A stretch of 64,000 nucleotides of DNA from Takifugu bimaculatus (lineage: Eukaryota; Chordata; Actinopteri; Tetraodontiformes; Tetraodontidae), in NCBI GenBank assembly GCA_004026145.2, contig CP034980.1:2710151-2774150 (forward strand). Reading direction: 5' to 3'. Made by a program: the position numbers and the translations under genes. Numbering within the stretch: position 1 is the first letter of the stretch; every line of letters starts with the position of its first letter. Of the stretch, positions 9,574 to 21,088 are shown piece after piece. The notes beneath the pieces were generated by a model. It had not been told where the DNA came from. It saw only the letters and a program-made list of their open reading frames with translations, and did not search any database.

Positions 9574-12500
9574 ATGATCCTTTGGGGCAGACTCCCAACG
9601 CTGCCGTGCATCCTCCCCCTTGCTCTCCTCAGTAAGCCTTTAGAGCGCGCTGGTGCTGGATGTTCCGAACTTCTGACCCACTTTTCTTTGCTTTGTGGTT
9701 TCAGGTTGTGCGACCGCGGGCAGCATCATCGCGACAGTGGGGACAGACGTGACTCTGACGTGCAAATATGACGCCCAGCACTACGGGAAGCTGCCTGCGT
9801 GCTGGGGCCGGGGGGCCATCCCCAGCAGAGGCTGCGCTCATGAGGTGATCAAGTCAGACGGGACATCCGTGAGCAGCAGGCTGTCAGAGCGGTACCTGCT
9901 GCTGGGCAGCCTCCAGGAGGGCGACGTGTCGCTGACCATCAGGCAGGTGGAGGAGGAAGACTCTGGGATGTACGGATGCCGCGTGGAAATTCCAGGCTGG
10001 TTCAATGACCACAAACACCAGATTACTCTGAGTGTGGTTGCAGGTGAGAATGTTTCTCTGGAGGTCTGTGAAGCTGCTCCAGTGGTCCCTTGTTGATGGT
10101 GATGATGTTTCGAGCCAGTTGATGTTTATTTGCATGGTTTGCATATTGACCCTGGCTCGTCTCCTCTCAGCACGGCCCGGTCCTCTGACAGTGGAAACCA
10201 CAGAGGTGAGGGAACGCAGCCTGAAGGTTCAGTGGACTCCGGCGTTTGATGGAGGCCGACCAGTGACCAGCTACAGGGTGGATCTCAAAAGCAAAGAGGG
10301 TACGAACGCACCCGAAACTGTAGCGGTTTGAGGTTGGGATGTTTGGTGGTTAAAGGAGTCTTCTGTGACTCAGCCTCCTGGGACACTGCGGTCATAACCC
10401 AGATCCTGAACCCTGATCTGACCCATCTCACCCTGGTGGACCTGCACCCAGCTAAGAGCTACAACCTCCGCATGTTTGCCACCAACAGCGTGGGCACGAG
10501 CCACAGCAGCAACGTTCTGACCATCACAACCAAAGAAGCAGGTAGAGTGGAATAAAGGAGAAATGTTTGTTGGTCATCAGGGCTTTAGTCCTTCAACCCT
10601 TGTGTGGTGTGAGGGTCTGTGGGACCCGTTTTCACTTTTTATTTTAAAAAAAAGATAAAATTAATAGATTTTTCAAACTGAGACTCACTGACTTTGGCTC
10701 ATTTTCTGTGAAGAACATATATCACCTCTCATTTTGATGTGCACCTGAATGGGTTAAATTTCAAGTTCAAAGAAATAAAAGTCAGTAGCTTTTGAAAAAC
10801 CTTGTTTCACTTGTAAATTTGTTTCCACGCGTATCTTGATTTGAATTGATTTCCTTTATTATAGATGTGACCTAACAAAGGTAAAGGGCAAATGTTAACC
10901 ATATATATTGTTTATACTGCTTGTGATTGGGATAAGGTAAACATCTGTTCAGTATTTTAACATAAAAGTGTTTGACTGTGAGGCATTAAAAGCCACAAAA
11001 TGCAACGGGTCCATCAGACCCACAAACGCCGGCCGAGTAACAACAATATGAACATTAGCGTACGCGAGGGTTAAGCTAGTGGCTCTTTATATTACTGGAT
11101 GTGACGTGTCCGCAGCACCTGAGGGTCCTCCGCTGGACATGCAGCTGGAGGGCCTCACTGCTCACAGCATCAGAGTCACATGGAAGGTGGGTCACACACG
11201 TCACACAGTTTGCTGGTGTTATTAACAAGCCCATCTTACAGTCCCCGCTTCTCCCCTCATTAGCCCCCCAAACCAGATCTCACAAACGGGGTCCTTCGCA
11301 GCTACGTCATCAGCTACAGGGAGTACGACAAACAGTTCGGACGGTGGCAACGCCTGAGCGTGAGCGCCACCCGAGAGGTGGAGAGCATCGTTCTGAGCAA
11401 CCTCAAGCCCTCCACCCAATACGGCGTGCTGGTCCAGGCCAAGACGAACGCAGGGGTCGGACCTGCCTTCCACGGGGCCGCTCTGCTCCACCCTGGATGA
11501 GCGTGAGTCAGCTAAACACAGCTGGACGATCGCATTCATTACAAGAGTTCTCAAGGTCTGTTTTTTTTTCCTGTTTTTAGTTCAAACAATGCCCACTCCT
11601 CCTCCTACATGGATACACGGAACTACACCTTCCGGCCACCTGGAAAGGGCCCCCACCAGGGTGCCTGTGACGGCTGCTACAGTGTGGGGAGACAGCGACT
11701 CGACGACCAGGGGGACCTCAGGTCAGGCTGCACATGCTCTTCCTCTGGCTCGTGAGAGATAAAAATGACCAAATCTAGGATGATATATGGAACGTCCATT
11801 GTTTCCTTTTTAGTGCCGCCAGACCCCCCAGTGGTTGAGTTAAAGGAGGTCAAAGACAACATGTTTTCTCTGGCCTGGACTCCCGGGTTTGAAGGTGACA
11901 GCCCCATCGTGGGTTTCATCCTGGAGTATAAAGCTCTTAATGGTAAGACTTTCATTTCTGCTTTCAAATGATACACTTTCATTTTTAACCTTTCGGTTTC
12001 CCACGCAGCCTCCTGGGATTCTACCAAGACCGTTGTGGAGTTTGGCCCTAATCAGACCGATGCCACCATCTTAGAGATGAACCCCTCCACCTATAATGTC
12101 CGCATATTTGCCAGGAACAGCCTGGGAACCAGTAATGCCAGCAATGTTCTGACCATCACTACCACAAAAACAGGTGCCCAAAACTGCTTCTTTGAAATTG
12201 TCTTTACCTTCCGCTGATGTTGCTGGGATAGAAATGTGTCTTAAAACTCCCGCCTCTTCATTTGTCCATGTTCCTTCAGATCTACACGTGGACATTTTTG
12301 AAACCACAGCCTCGACTGACTCTCGTGCTGCCGTGAGTAGACAATGATAGATCTGAGACATTCAGTCAGTCGAGCGCAGTGTTAATTTAATGAGAATGTA
12401 GGCGAACAATGATGCAGCGCTACTTTACTAACACTAGAGGGCGCAACGGGCATTTACAGTATCTTTGATGTAATGGCCATAAATATGGGAAGCGGGAAGA

Positions 12501-12916
12501 AACTAACAAAAACCATATTTGGTGCGTGCCATTTGTCCGTTTCTACCAGGCAAGTGTGGAGGAAAGTCATAAAGGTCACGTAGCAGTTGTGGTGGTGCCA
12601 GTGGTGCTGGTGGTGTTAATTGCTGCCATATTGGCCACGTGGCAACTTCGACGTAAGTATTCCCAGCACTATTTAGTCTGGATAACATTCTAATGGCTTC
12701 TGATGAAACGTTTCATCGTTGATCTTCACCCTACCTCACAGGAATGAAACAGAATCGCGGCAGCTTGGCCATGTGGGTGTTTCTACAGAATTTATAAAGA
12801 GAATTGAGCAACTTTGTCCTTTGGGATGGAATGAACAACTGAGTTGTCCTGTCTGCAGGTGGTTGAGAGGAGGGGCCATACGGTTCAGGGGCTCTGAACC
12901 GCTGGAGGAGCTGTGA
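9574..12916 (+). CDS. Chimeric receptor: TIM-type IgV plus three DSCAM-like FN3 domains, mucin-like exon and TM
   Basis: Exon model: 9574-9631 (signal peptide), 9705-10043 (IgV), 10171-10299 + 10374-10541 (FN3-1), 11116-11186 + 11264-11502 (FN3-2), 11581-11721 (Thr/Pro-rich), 11814-11942 + 12009-12173 (FN3-3), 12280-12332 (stalk), 12550-12652 (TM), 12742-12772 + 12859-12916 (tail). Reading through to TAA at 12795-12797 is an alternative end. All junctions are GT-AG and phase compatible. The IgV (residues about 20-132) has CKYDAQ, ACWGR, RYLLLG, DVSLTI and YGCRVEIPGWFNDHK, so it is TIM-like with the phosphatidylserine-pocket WFND. FN3-1 (LKVQWTPAFDGG, SYNLRMFATNSVGTS) and FN3-2 (GPPLDMQLEG, HSIRVTWK, TQYGVLVQAKTNAGVGP) look most like the first FN3 pair of DSCAM. 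The TM reads VAVVVVPVVLVVLIAAILA. Exon 6 has one base too many, so as given translation stops at TGA 11498-11500 after 333 residues; without it the protein is about 550-560 residues. Ligand and role are inferred. Confidence 0.82.
10597..11070. mobile_element. Non-autonomous piggyBac-like element (MITE) in intron 4
   Basis: The ends are inverted: CCCTTGTGTGG on the left and, on the opposite strand, CCCTCGCGTACG on the right. The sub-terminal motif GGGTCTGNNGGACCCGTT is inverted at 10613-10630 and 11004-11021. A TTAA follows the right end (11071-11074) and TCAA precedes the left, fitting the TTAA target of piggyBac elements with one mutated base. The interior is AT-rich with no transposase. It fills most of the intron between FN3-1 and FN3-2 of the receptor gene. 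Confidence 0.6.
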
Positions 12917-14504
12917 GCCCGGGCGCTCCCTCCAAAACAAGGCCACAGTTCCAGAGCAGAACTTAAGTTTATCACATGACAGAGAGAAGCAACCGGTGTG
13001 CTTAGTTGATTCAAACTAACTAAAGTTAAGCGTTTCTTCAACATCCACAGCTCTCCAATCATATTAACATTTAGTTAACTCAGTTCAACATCATTTTAGT
13101 TACTGTGATTTTGTCTGTAATGGTTCAACGTCGTTGCTCTTCTCCTCTATGGCACCGCATCCAACAGAGTTAGACAAAAGTGGTGTTAAATCGATGTCAC
13201 AAGTGACTAGGTAAAGCTTACCTAAATCACTTTAAATCACCTGTTTACATAAGCTCGCCTATACATGATATAGCTAAACATTATGGTGCTGGATCTAAAA
13301 TCTAAGAAAGATTCACCAAACACTTGAAATTTATTTACTGTCTACTTTTTACAGGTGGTCCCATGTTGAACAAAAAGGCTACATTACGTGTAATAGTTTA
13401 ATATTTAGATTTCACATTCACAAATCTATTTTTTCAAATGCAGTTTTTACTGCAAATCGATTTCAGGTGCGTGGCACTGACCAGGACATGGCCACTAGAG
13501 GGAACCAGAGTCCCGCTGGTGTGTCCGCTGAAGCGTCTCCCTCCTCTGGGGCAGACTCAGGAGCCAGCTGGATTTCCATCCATCTGTTCTGTAAATCTCT
13601 TAATTGTTCTAATTAGGAAGAGGAGGAAGAGGAGGAGATCTGATACCTCCATGGAGCTTTGAGACAGCTGCCCGAGGAGAGATTCTTATCCTGGCGGGGT
13701 CCACAGGACCTGTACTCATGTTAGCAGTGGACCACAACAAGGGGCTTCCACTTCCTTTTCTCTGTGTTTATAAGAGACTGATGACAGAAGTGTTGTTTTT
13801 TGTTGCTTTGTCAGTCACATGCTTCCTGAAAACTGGACAAATTGTTTAAAAAAGCTGTAAATGTCACCTAGGTTTTTGGTTTACTGTGGCAAACCATGAT
13901 AAACGTGCAGATGCTGATGAACAAAACCACAGCGTCCTGGGTCTCTGTGGCCTGTAAACACAACCCTGCCACATCCCTCCTGTGTGGACTCCCTCTCATC
14001 TCTGGACACCACACTTCCGCTGCTGCTTTCCTCCTTGCCTTCTTTCCTTTAGCCTCCTGATTTTACATACACAAACACTGAGGCCTTCCGCTCTGGTTCT
14101 TTCCTATAACTCTGCACGTCTCCATCCTATCCCACTTTTATCCATCTTCCTCTGTGTTCCCTGCTGTTTGACGGAGGCTTGAAGGCTGTGCTGAGCTCCG
14201 TCTGGATCACTTTGATGATCTGGCACCAACAAAACCAGTTAGCCCCTGCACTCTACACTAAATTATCTAAATAACTGATTATTTTTCTATAATACATGAA
14301 GTAACATGATCTACGGCTACTTGTAAGACAGTGATTATCTGTTAGGCTGTACCATGATGTGGCTAATCTCCATAATCAATTGACAATACAATTAAATCCA
14401 AATCAATGAATCTTGTAAATTGTGTGTCATTTTCTGCCCTAAAGTAGGAATAATTAAGTCTGTGAACCTTTATGGTCTATCCATGCATTTAATTAAGTGC
14501 AGAA

Positions 14505-14535
<31 letters not shown>

Positions 14536-16482
14536 ACACACACATTCACACTTATTGGCTCTCTGTGGTTCCAACCTGCCACATGAGGGAACAAACCAAT
14601 AGCCAATACATCAAGATGAGACCAAACATCCATTAGGTCCACAGCGGCCTGCTCCTTATGTAAGCCACGCAGCGCTGTGTCAGCTGAATCTGGTGCACAC
14701 TCCTGTGCGAAGCAGCAGGGGGGAGATTGAGGAAGTCGGAGGAGTGGGGGTGCATGGTCATAATAACTGCTGCATTTGAGGAGACAGCTAACGTCGTAAT
14801 AAATCATGCACCGTGGTTCTGGCCACATCAAGGCACCAGCTCTCAGGAAATTGTGACTATGAACGGCACCACACACACACCAAAGCCTGAGCTCTGTGGG
14901 GGGGGGGTGGGGGCGCTGGTGTCCGGGCCTCGTTGCCCCAGAACGGATGCACGGCCCTGGATGTAAGGGGCCTCCAGATGTTTGCCCCTGTGAAGCGCCT
15001 CATGAATCCACGAGCAGCGGAGCAGATGCGGGTCCAGAGCGGAGCAGAAATGAAAGGAGCCGAGCTGAAGTGGAAGAAAAGATGGAGAAAGAAGCCAGGC
15101 TGTTAGGAGAGGCTGCCCTCTGATGAAAGACCCCCTTAATTAAATCAAGCCTATATCAAAAAAACTTTTCATCCCCTTGCAGCTGTAGCACATCTGTATT
15201 TGCGCACATGAAAACAAGTAGCAGTCGTCAAATCACACCCATATGCGGCGCGTTAGAGGAAACAAAATATAGACGCAGCCCCTGATGGCCGACTCGAGGA
15301 GCACGAGGAGCACGAGGACCCAAAGACCAGCGACCAGAGAATTTCCTGCACACTGATGATGTGATCTGACAGTTCATTTGTGTGTGTGTTGATGTGATCT
15401 GATTAGCCAACCTGAGCCAGATGGAAGGCTGCGTACATGTTTGAAGGTCAGACATAACAGTTTCCATGGAGACATCAGCAAGTAAACCAAGTACGGTGTG
15501 CTGCTCTGTCGCTTCCCCCTGGGGACCTGCTTCTGCATCGTGTGTGTGCTAAGGCGCGAGCGTGTGTGTATGTGCGTGCGCACGGTTGTTTGTGTTTCAG
15601 TGATTGCGCTGCATTATTCTTTCTGCAGATTCCCCTGTTATGATTCCTATGATACCAGAATTATTCACAGTAGAGTATAAAGAAAAGTTGCATCATGAGA
15701 TCTGTAAGGTGGTTTGTTTTTGCTGGTGAATAAAAATAGTTTCATATATCGTCTCCGTTTTAAAACCTGTGTGTCAAAAACTCTCTTTTTTAAATGTATA
15801 CATCAACAGTAAAGCTTGAGGATTTATCATAGGCTGCTATTAGTGAGCTATGTGGCTGGAATTCAACCCTGAGGTTTAAGTTTCCATAGAAACAAACTAG
15901 ACTTTGTATTGATGTAGCGAGTTTATCAAATGTTGGGGGGAAAAAAAAGTATTTGGCAGCCAGTCATTGAGGACAGAAATAGCTATACTGACATGCTTGT
16001 TACCTCCCTTTTGCACACCCATAATCCTTCACGCTTTCATGTATTTCCATAACCGTTTGAACATCCAAAGCCACATCTTGTACGATTTATATCACATGTC
16101 ACCTCTCATTCAGGCGGCATTAAGTGTCAGAGCTTTGAACGCAAGCGCGGGTCTTAATCTCTTTAAACGTTCTTCCTCCTCTGTGCAAACACCACTGACT
16201 TTTGCTTTTTTAGACACCTGCCCAGAGGCGAGTTCCCGTAAAGAGAGGCGTCGATTTGGAAGACCTCCATCGTCCTGGCAGTGGAACACAGTGGAAGTCT
16301 TGGATCCGTTCAGGGGGATTGGACCAGATGAGCTCCGGTGTGGAAGACAAGTGGCTGGCACTGTTGAATGGGAGGACGAGTGCTGAAGGATGGAGGGAGA
16401 AGTGGTGAAGTAGTGAAGGAGGAGGCAGAGTTAATCACATCAGGGGATTAGTGGCTGTTACTAATGGAGGAAATGGCTGCTG
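12917..16482. other. Intergenic, downstream of the IgV-FN3 gene
   Basis: Apart from the possible alternative exon near 13466-13615, no gene is supported. An ATTAAA at 14392-14397 could serve as a poly(A) signal but is far from the stop. A poly-C run passes into (CA)n at 14505-14544. The region at 14700-15120 is GC-rich without a recognisable domain. Confidence 0.55.
13466..13615 (+). other. Possible alternative 3' exon of the IgV-FN3 gene
   Basis: A pyrimidine-containing stretch ending in TTTCAG at 13461-13466 could be an acceptor. From 13467 one frame is open and Ser/Ala/Gly-rich (VRGTDQDMATRGNQSPAG and on) to TAG at 13614. Another frame is open to about 13662 and ends in a basic KRRKRRR cluster. 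Either could supply a longer cytoplasmic tail by alternative splicing. No homology was recognised, so this may be chance. Confidence 0.25.
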
Positions 16483-16483
16483 A

Positions 16484-16692
<209 letters not shown>

Positions 16693-17069
16693 CCCATTGT
16701 TTGTCAGACAGTAATTGAATTACCTCTCCTCTCTGCGTCCTACCTCTGGCCTACGGCAATGCGTTATGATTTGGTTTCTAATATTCTCTCTACCTACTTC
16801 ATGGGGGAGAAGAATGATGCGCTCCCCTGTGAAATCGCACTGGTGTGTGCGTGTGTTTGTGCTGGCGTCCCGCTCCTTGAAAGATGACCATTCAATAGTG
16901 AACAAACAAGACATTTGTCTAAAGTCTTGCATCACCTCGGGGGAAGACTCTGAGGAAATGTGCTGCACCATGTTATCTCTCCGTGTCCCCACCACTCCCA
17001 GGATCCACCACAACTTTTCCAAGCAAAAAATTCAACAAATAGTTCTCAATTCTACGCGCTGATAAAAGG

Positions 17070-17070
<1 letters not shown>

Positions 17071-17162
<92 letters not shown>
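17071..17162. repeat. (CA)n microsatellite
   Basis: An uninterrupted array of about 45 CA dinucleotides, one of the longest in the window. Confidence 0.98.
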
Positions 17163-17163
<1 letters not shown>

Positions 17164-18440
17164 TGTATGACACTGCTCTAATCTATCAGTCTTGGCTAAA
17201 GAGGCACATTTGAAGCATCTTTTATCAGGGAGGTTCCTCTCAGCCTCATAGACAGCCTCAAAGATTCCAGCATCCCGCCTTGGGCCGCTGACACATCTGC
17301 ATGGCAGTTTCATCCTCTGAATGGAGTTTCACAGCAGCGGACTCCAGGGTTCTCGAGTCTGATCGCATCAGCCGGGGACCCCGGAGGTGCAGCATTGTGT
17401 CGGAGAACCTCACAAATAAGGAAACACACAGAATTCACATGGCGAGCAGGAACCAAGCTGCAGGGAGGGATGGAGGGAGGGACGGAGGGAGTCTGCGAGC
17501 GTCAGACGTTCCTCCAGGCCAAGCAAAAAACAAAAATATAGGAGGGAGGGAGGACTTGTTGTTCTCTGCATCACATTAATGGTGCAGCTCCAGCCATTCA
17601 AACTGGTCTTTAACACAAACCTGTGCTTCTAAAATTACAATAAATATCTTTAAAAACATGGTTCTCAACCTGTTGAAGTCCACATCAGCAGGACTGACAG
17701 GAAAGGCAGCAAGACATGAAAAAATCTTTCACAGACCGCAGAGTTCAGGATTATAAGAAACGATGAGACAAATGACTCTTATTACCATATTCTATTGATT
17801 AAAAGGTAATTTAACAAGCAATGATTCTCATCTTCCACCATGACTCCTTCTTTGTCATCATAAATCTTTAGAATTGTGATTCAAATCACTTAGAAGGCAA
17901 AAAGTAATGTGGTGAATTCTGGATCCTGCAGAAGACAAAGAGGAGTCAGCAGCAGAAGACCAGGGCGGAGGGAGCGTCGCGACACTTTCAGCTTCCTTTT
18001 TTTCTGTATTCGTACCAACAATAGAGTCACTTACTATTTATTCCATCCCTGAAAGGGCTTTGCTATGTCTGTAGCCACAGCCTTTCAAAGGCTGAGCCCG
18101 GGGAATGTGAGGTGGGTGAGGCCCAGGAGTTGCCCCCTCACACCAGCGCCAGGTGAAAGAGGGCATTTCTGTTGCTCTGCGTGGATAAAAAAAGAGCCGT
18201 CGGAGTCCGTCAGCGCTCGCTGAGTCACTGTTGATGGCCAATAAAGTGATTTCCCTCAAAGGGCACTAAAGTCAGCTGCTGAACTAAGATGCAGCCATTT
18301 GAATCATCTGCTGGTTTGCTGCACTTTCTTCCAAATAAGTGAACGATGCCACACGTGCGACTGCCTGTGCTTGAACATGCTTGTGTTTTTTTTTTTAATG
18401 GGTTTGGGTGAACAGTGGGAGCTGAGGGTCCTGTGGGGAT

Positions 18441-18498
<58 letters not shown>

Positions 18499-20058
18499 GT
18501 CTCTGTCTGTCTGTCAGCTCTGTGCTCATAATCATAACACCCCCCCCCCCCCCCCGACTCCCCCGCCTCGGATGTAGAGGCAAAGAAATAAGAGATGCTT
18601 CCAAACGCTCTCTAAGATTAAGGTTTCATGTTTTACATGTGCTATCGCTCCTTCCCTTCGTTATCCCCCCGCTTTTGTCTCAGCCTCCTTCTCTAATTAG
18701 AATCCTGTGCCTTTCATTCCTCCGCGCGCCTTCCCCACACCTGTGAGAGCGAGCAGAGGCAGAGCGCGGGGAGAGGAGAAGAAGAAGAGCGGGAGCAGAA
18801 GGAGGAGAAGAAGAATGAGCGAGGAACAGGGAGAAGAAAGATGAAAAGGGCGTCACACGGAGCGAGTGGCGGAGCGTTGTGGAATGCGGCGTCTAAGGGG
18901 AGGATGAAGGCGCTTGTCACGTCTCATTGCACAAATGTACACACACGCAGACGCGCGCACGCACACGCACACGACCTGACTGTGGTGCAGCAGAGACACA
19001 CAGTCCCGCTGAGCTGAGCTTTGAAAAGAAGAAAGTGCAAAGGGAATGAAAAAGAAGAAAGAACAACAAGCGAGAAGAAGCCACCGAGTTGGATGTTTCA
19101 TTTTGACCCATATTTGTCCTGACGCATAAATCAAACGAGCGCCGAGGAGCCCGGCGCATCCGCCACGACAGGGTGGTGTAAAAAAATACCCAAGCAAGCC
19201 CACGATGATGCACACGCCGCTGGTGGCACGAACCGCAATTAGGAACTGTAAATAATAAGACTATATGGAATATTAAGCCAAGTAAGTTTTGATGCCGCAG
19301 TTTCTTTTTTCCCAGAGATGCCAGCAGCTCTAACAAGCATAAAATCATCTCCTACATTCTGCCCCCCCCCTTCCTTGCTTCCAGCTAAGTTCAGCTCTCT
19401 GTGTCCCCTGGACCCCAGTTTGGCCTCCTGGCTGTTTATGTGAGAGGTGAGGGCAGGCTGGCACCAAGGCTCTGTGTGCGGTCAGGCTGTATTTACATCT
19501 GTCTGGCCCTGGAGCCTGGAACCTGGAGCTGTGTGCCAGTGCATCCTGGGCCTCTCCCAGAAGACTGCAACAGGGCCTATGGACCGCCTCACAGGGCCCG
19601 ATGAATGGCTCACAGTCTCACACTGCTGTGCGTATATGTTTGCATCACTGGCCCTTTTTCCCGGTGCTGATGTTAAATCTACTAGACCTTCAACCATCAC
19701 TGCAAACAACGCCGCAGACAGACTTCCAGGAGGCCGACACAAAGAATCATCTTAACCCCCGAAGGTCCGGGTCCACTTCAAGATAAGATAGAGTCAACAT
19801 TCTGACAGTAATTTGGTAATTACCTGCCAATTTTGGGTGTGAGTTCAGAAGTGTGAGACACAACAGTCATTCAACTTGGACAATCTGCGGACGAAGTTTC
19901 TGATCCTGCTTTTAGTAACCAGGATTTAAGATATGAAAGGGACACTGGTGCATCTGGAGTGCTGAACCAGTCAAGAGTGTCTGTCCTTCGGCAAATATCT
20001 GTTGACTTAAGCTCGAGCTTAACAATTCCAAAACCTGTTTTTTTTTAACTATACATAG

Positions 20059-20125
<67 letters not shown>

Positions 20126-21056
20126 ACACCAGTATCTCCACATACGAAGCGTAAGTAGCTTTTCGTTGGCATGTTTAGAAAACCACAGACTCTCTTTCCC
20201 TGATTGAATGTTCGTATTTAGGATTTGTGTGTCTGAGATATGTTTAACATGCACTAATCCCCCCAAAAGCTGCAAAGAAGAGAGAGAGAATTGAATAGTC
20301 CTGGATGTGCTACATGACAAACAGTGTGATCTGCCTTTTGTTTTTCAAAGCTGATGAATATGCACGCAGCCCCGGGAGTGACTGAGTTTGGGGTGGGGTG
20401 GGGGCCCAGAAGAGCATGTTGAACAATGGAATTACATCTCTGACACGCATCCACCGCGAGGCTGGGATTAAAACCCAGCGTAAGAAGGGGGGGAAACAGA
20501 AGAGACGGAAGAAGGGAAGGAAGGAAGAAAGGATATAGATGAGAGAGAAACGATAAAGAACCAATCCACCGCTTATCTGTTGGAGAAATGACGGCCTCGG
20601 GGAGGAGAGGAGGAAGGAGATGAGGAGCCAGGCACTGGTGGCGAAGCGTCAATCCGATGTATTTAATTTCTTTTGCTGTTAGTGAATCATCAAGAGGATG
20701 ATCCGACAGCGGATCAAAAGAACGAGCAGGGGAACAGGGAGAAAAGGCAGATTAATGCAACGGAACAAAGGAGCAGTCTCTCCAAGACGATGGCAACTCC
20801 TCTCCCTCCATCACCACTTTCTCTTCCTACTTCTCATCATTCCATCTCTTTGTTTTCCTTTAAAATGTTTCAGGGACCAGACTGAGAGAGGAAGTGACAG
20901 AGCTGCATGCAGTGAGAACCAGTGTGTCACTGGGTATTCTGGTCCCCTGCCAGTAGCTGTAAAGCGGGCTTGGACGGAGAAAATCTGGTTGCATCTGTTT
21001 CTATTTTACGAGCTTCATCTGTGCCCTGTCATGTACCATGTACTGCATCAGACCCA

Positions 21057-21088
<32 letters not shown>

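Noticed and set aside
17032..17313. Cys-Val or His-Thr repeat frames over (CA)n arrays, here and at many other places
   Set aside because: Translation artefacts of dinucleotide repeats.
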